A stretch of 7,283 bases of DNA from Anderseniella sp. (GTDB lineage Bacteria; Pseudomonadota; Alphaproteobacteria; Rhizobiales; Aestuariivirgaceae), in contig JABDRA010000325.1 of assembly GCA_013041995.1 (NCBI GenBank), positions 1-7,283 of the forward strand, in the 5' to 3' direction. Of the stretch, positions 6,312 through 7,283 are shown in pieces. Position numbers and translations under genes: made by a program. The notes under the pieces are model-generated. The model searched no databases. It was not told the DNA's origin and saw nothing but the letters and a program-made list of their open reading frames with translations. Every line of letters starts with the position of its first letter. Positions within the stretch are counted from its first letter, which is position 1.

Positions 6312-7202
6312 TCAGATCCCCACCCCGGCCTTCATGCGCGCGCCGATAAAGGCGCGCAGCGCAAGGGCTGCAAAGGTGACATACATCAACAGGAATGAAA
6401 GCGCTGCGCCAAACGGCCAGTCATTGGCGGCCTTGAACTGATCGGTGATGACATTGCCGATCATGATGGCGTTGGTGCCGCCCAGCAGGTCCGGCACCAG
6501 GAACATGCCAAGCATCGGGATAAACACCAGAATAATGCCAGAGATTATACCTGGCATGGTCAGCGGTACGGTTACCGAAAGGAAGGTTCTCCACTGGCTG
6601 GCGCCGAGGTCGAGACTGGCTTCAAGATAAGACCGGTCAAGCCGTTCTATGGTGGCATACAGCGGCAATACCATGAACGGCATGAACACGTAGACCATGC
6701 CGACTATCACTGCACCATTGTTATAGAGCAGTTCCAGCGGCTGAAACGGACCAACAAGCTTGTCCAGGAACGCCAGGTTCCAGAACCACTCCAGCGTGAA
6801 ATTGAGCGTGCCGCGGGTCCGGAAGACGGCAATCAGCGCATAGGTGCGGATCAGCAGGTTTATCCAGAACGGCAGAATGACCAGCAGCAGCAGCAAAGGC
6901 CGCCATCGCGCCGGTGAAAAGCAGATACCGAACGCGACCGGATAGGCAATCGCCAGGCAGACCGCAGTTGAGATGACGCTGATCCAGATGGATTTCCAGA
7001 TTATCTTCACATACACGGCTTCGAAAGACCGGATGTAATTTTCCGGCGTGCCGGTAATTTCAATGTCGATGATCGAGGTTTTTTCGCCGAACGACATGCC
7101 CCAGATCAGGGCAAGCGGGATCAGGAAAAACAATAACAGCCAGACAATTCCCGGTAACGCAGTTACCCAGAATACCGCCTTGTTCTGTTTCCAGTTTTCC
7201 AC
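6312..7202 (-). CDS. potH: Putrescine/spermidine ABC transporter permease (PotH/PotB type)
   Basis: This is the first inner-membrane subunit of the polyamine importer, 296 residues long. About six membrane segments are visible, near 12-36, 70-95, 102-125, 163-182, 215-238 and 263-285. LPFWINLLIRTYA (110-122) is a conserved PotB/PotH stretch. The EAA loop EASLDLGASQWRTFLSVTVP (194-213) contacts the ATPase. The start is GTG at 7202. It is the only usable start after an in-frame TGA about 40 bases upstream, and a weak AAGG lies ten bases before it. It heads the visible part of the operon and nearly touches potI. Family operons also carry a periplasmic binding protein, which is not in the window. 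The hairpin at 7222-7252 may mark the boundary to it. Confidence 0.9.
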   Translation of the reverse strand: MENWKQNKAVFWVTALPGIVWLLLFFLIPLALIWGMSFGEKTSIIDIEITGTPENYIRSFEAVYVKIIWKSIWISVISTAVCLAIAYPVAFGICFSPARWRPLLLLLVILPFWINLLIRTYALIAVFRTRGTLNFTLEWFWNLAFLDKLVGPFQPLELLYNNGAVIVGMVYVFMPFMVLPLYATIERLDRSYLEASLDLGASQWRTFLSVTVPLTMPGIISGIILVFIPMLGMFLVPDLLGGTNAIMIGNVITDQFKAANDWPFGAALSFLLMYVTFAALALRAFIGARMKAGVGI

Positions 7203-7221
7203 CCGCCCAGCACCTTGAAAC

Positions 7222-7252
7222 GGAGGATCAGATACAGTTCACCTGACCCTCC
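7222..7252 (-). promoter_or_regulatory. Intercistronic or leader hairpin upstream of potH
   Basis: On the minus strand GGAGGGTCAG and CTGATCCTCC can pair over ten positions, nine Watson-Crick and one G-U, around an 11-base loop. It ends about 20 bases before the potH GTG. There is no run of T after it, so a classic intrinsic terminator is not supported. A stabilising or expression-tuning hairpin between a binding-protein gene and potH would fit, but that gene is not in view. The three minus-strand frames in 7203-7283 each meet a stop and show no recognisable protein. Confidence 0.5.
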
Positions 7253-7283
7253 TGATAGTTGTCACACTAGAGCAACATGGGTT

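Overview
The window is bacterial DNA of moderately high GC with tightly packed operons, SpeB/Puu/Pot-type polyamine genes and a Flp-type prepilin. Together these suggest an alphaproteobacterium; the lineage is inferred from gene content and style, not from a marker gene.

Layout. (1) Positions 2-2148, plus strand: the 3' part of a gamma-glutamylputrescine synthetase gene (puuA) and, overlapping it by four bases, a complete gamma-glutamylputrescine oxidase gene (puuB). (2) Positions 2149-2523: an AT-rich spacer with a plausible promoter and an 11-base repeated element, then a 54-codon Flp/type IVb pilin gene. (3) Positions 2584-7202, minus strand, read right to left: an operon of potH-like and potI-like permeases, a potG/potA-like ATPase, agmatinase (speB) and a TauE/SafE-family permease. 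(4) Positions 7203-7283: the spacer upstream of potH, with a strong hairpin. The substrate-binding protein gene expected for such a transporter is not in the window and may lie just beyond it.

How the genes fit. The ABC transporter would bring in putrescine or a related polyamine, possibly agmatine. Agmatinase converts agmatine to putrescine and urea. PuuA then gamma-glutamylates putrescine and PuuB oxidises the product. The two arms of the pathway are convergent, and the pilin gene lies in the junction between them. The later Puu enzymes (aldehyde dehydrogenase, hydrolase, GABA aminotransferase) and a regulator are not seen here.

The least explained part is the junction at about 2149-2670. 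It holds an orphan-looking pilin gene whose last codons and stop lie inside an exact 27-base sequence. That sequence occurs again 131 bases away inside the 3' coding end of the opposing TauE/SafE gene. The TauE/SafE gene also has a start-site problem: the best ribosome-binding site points to a CTG codon that overlaps the agmatinase stop.
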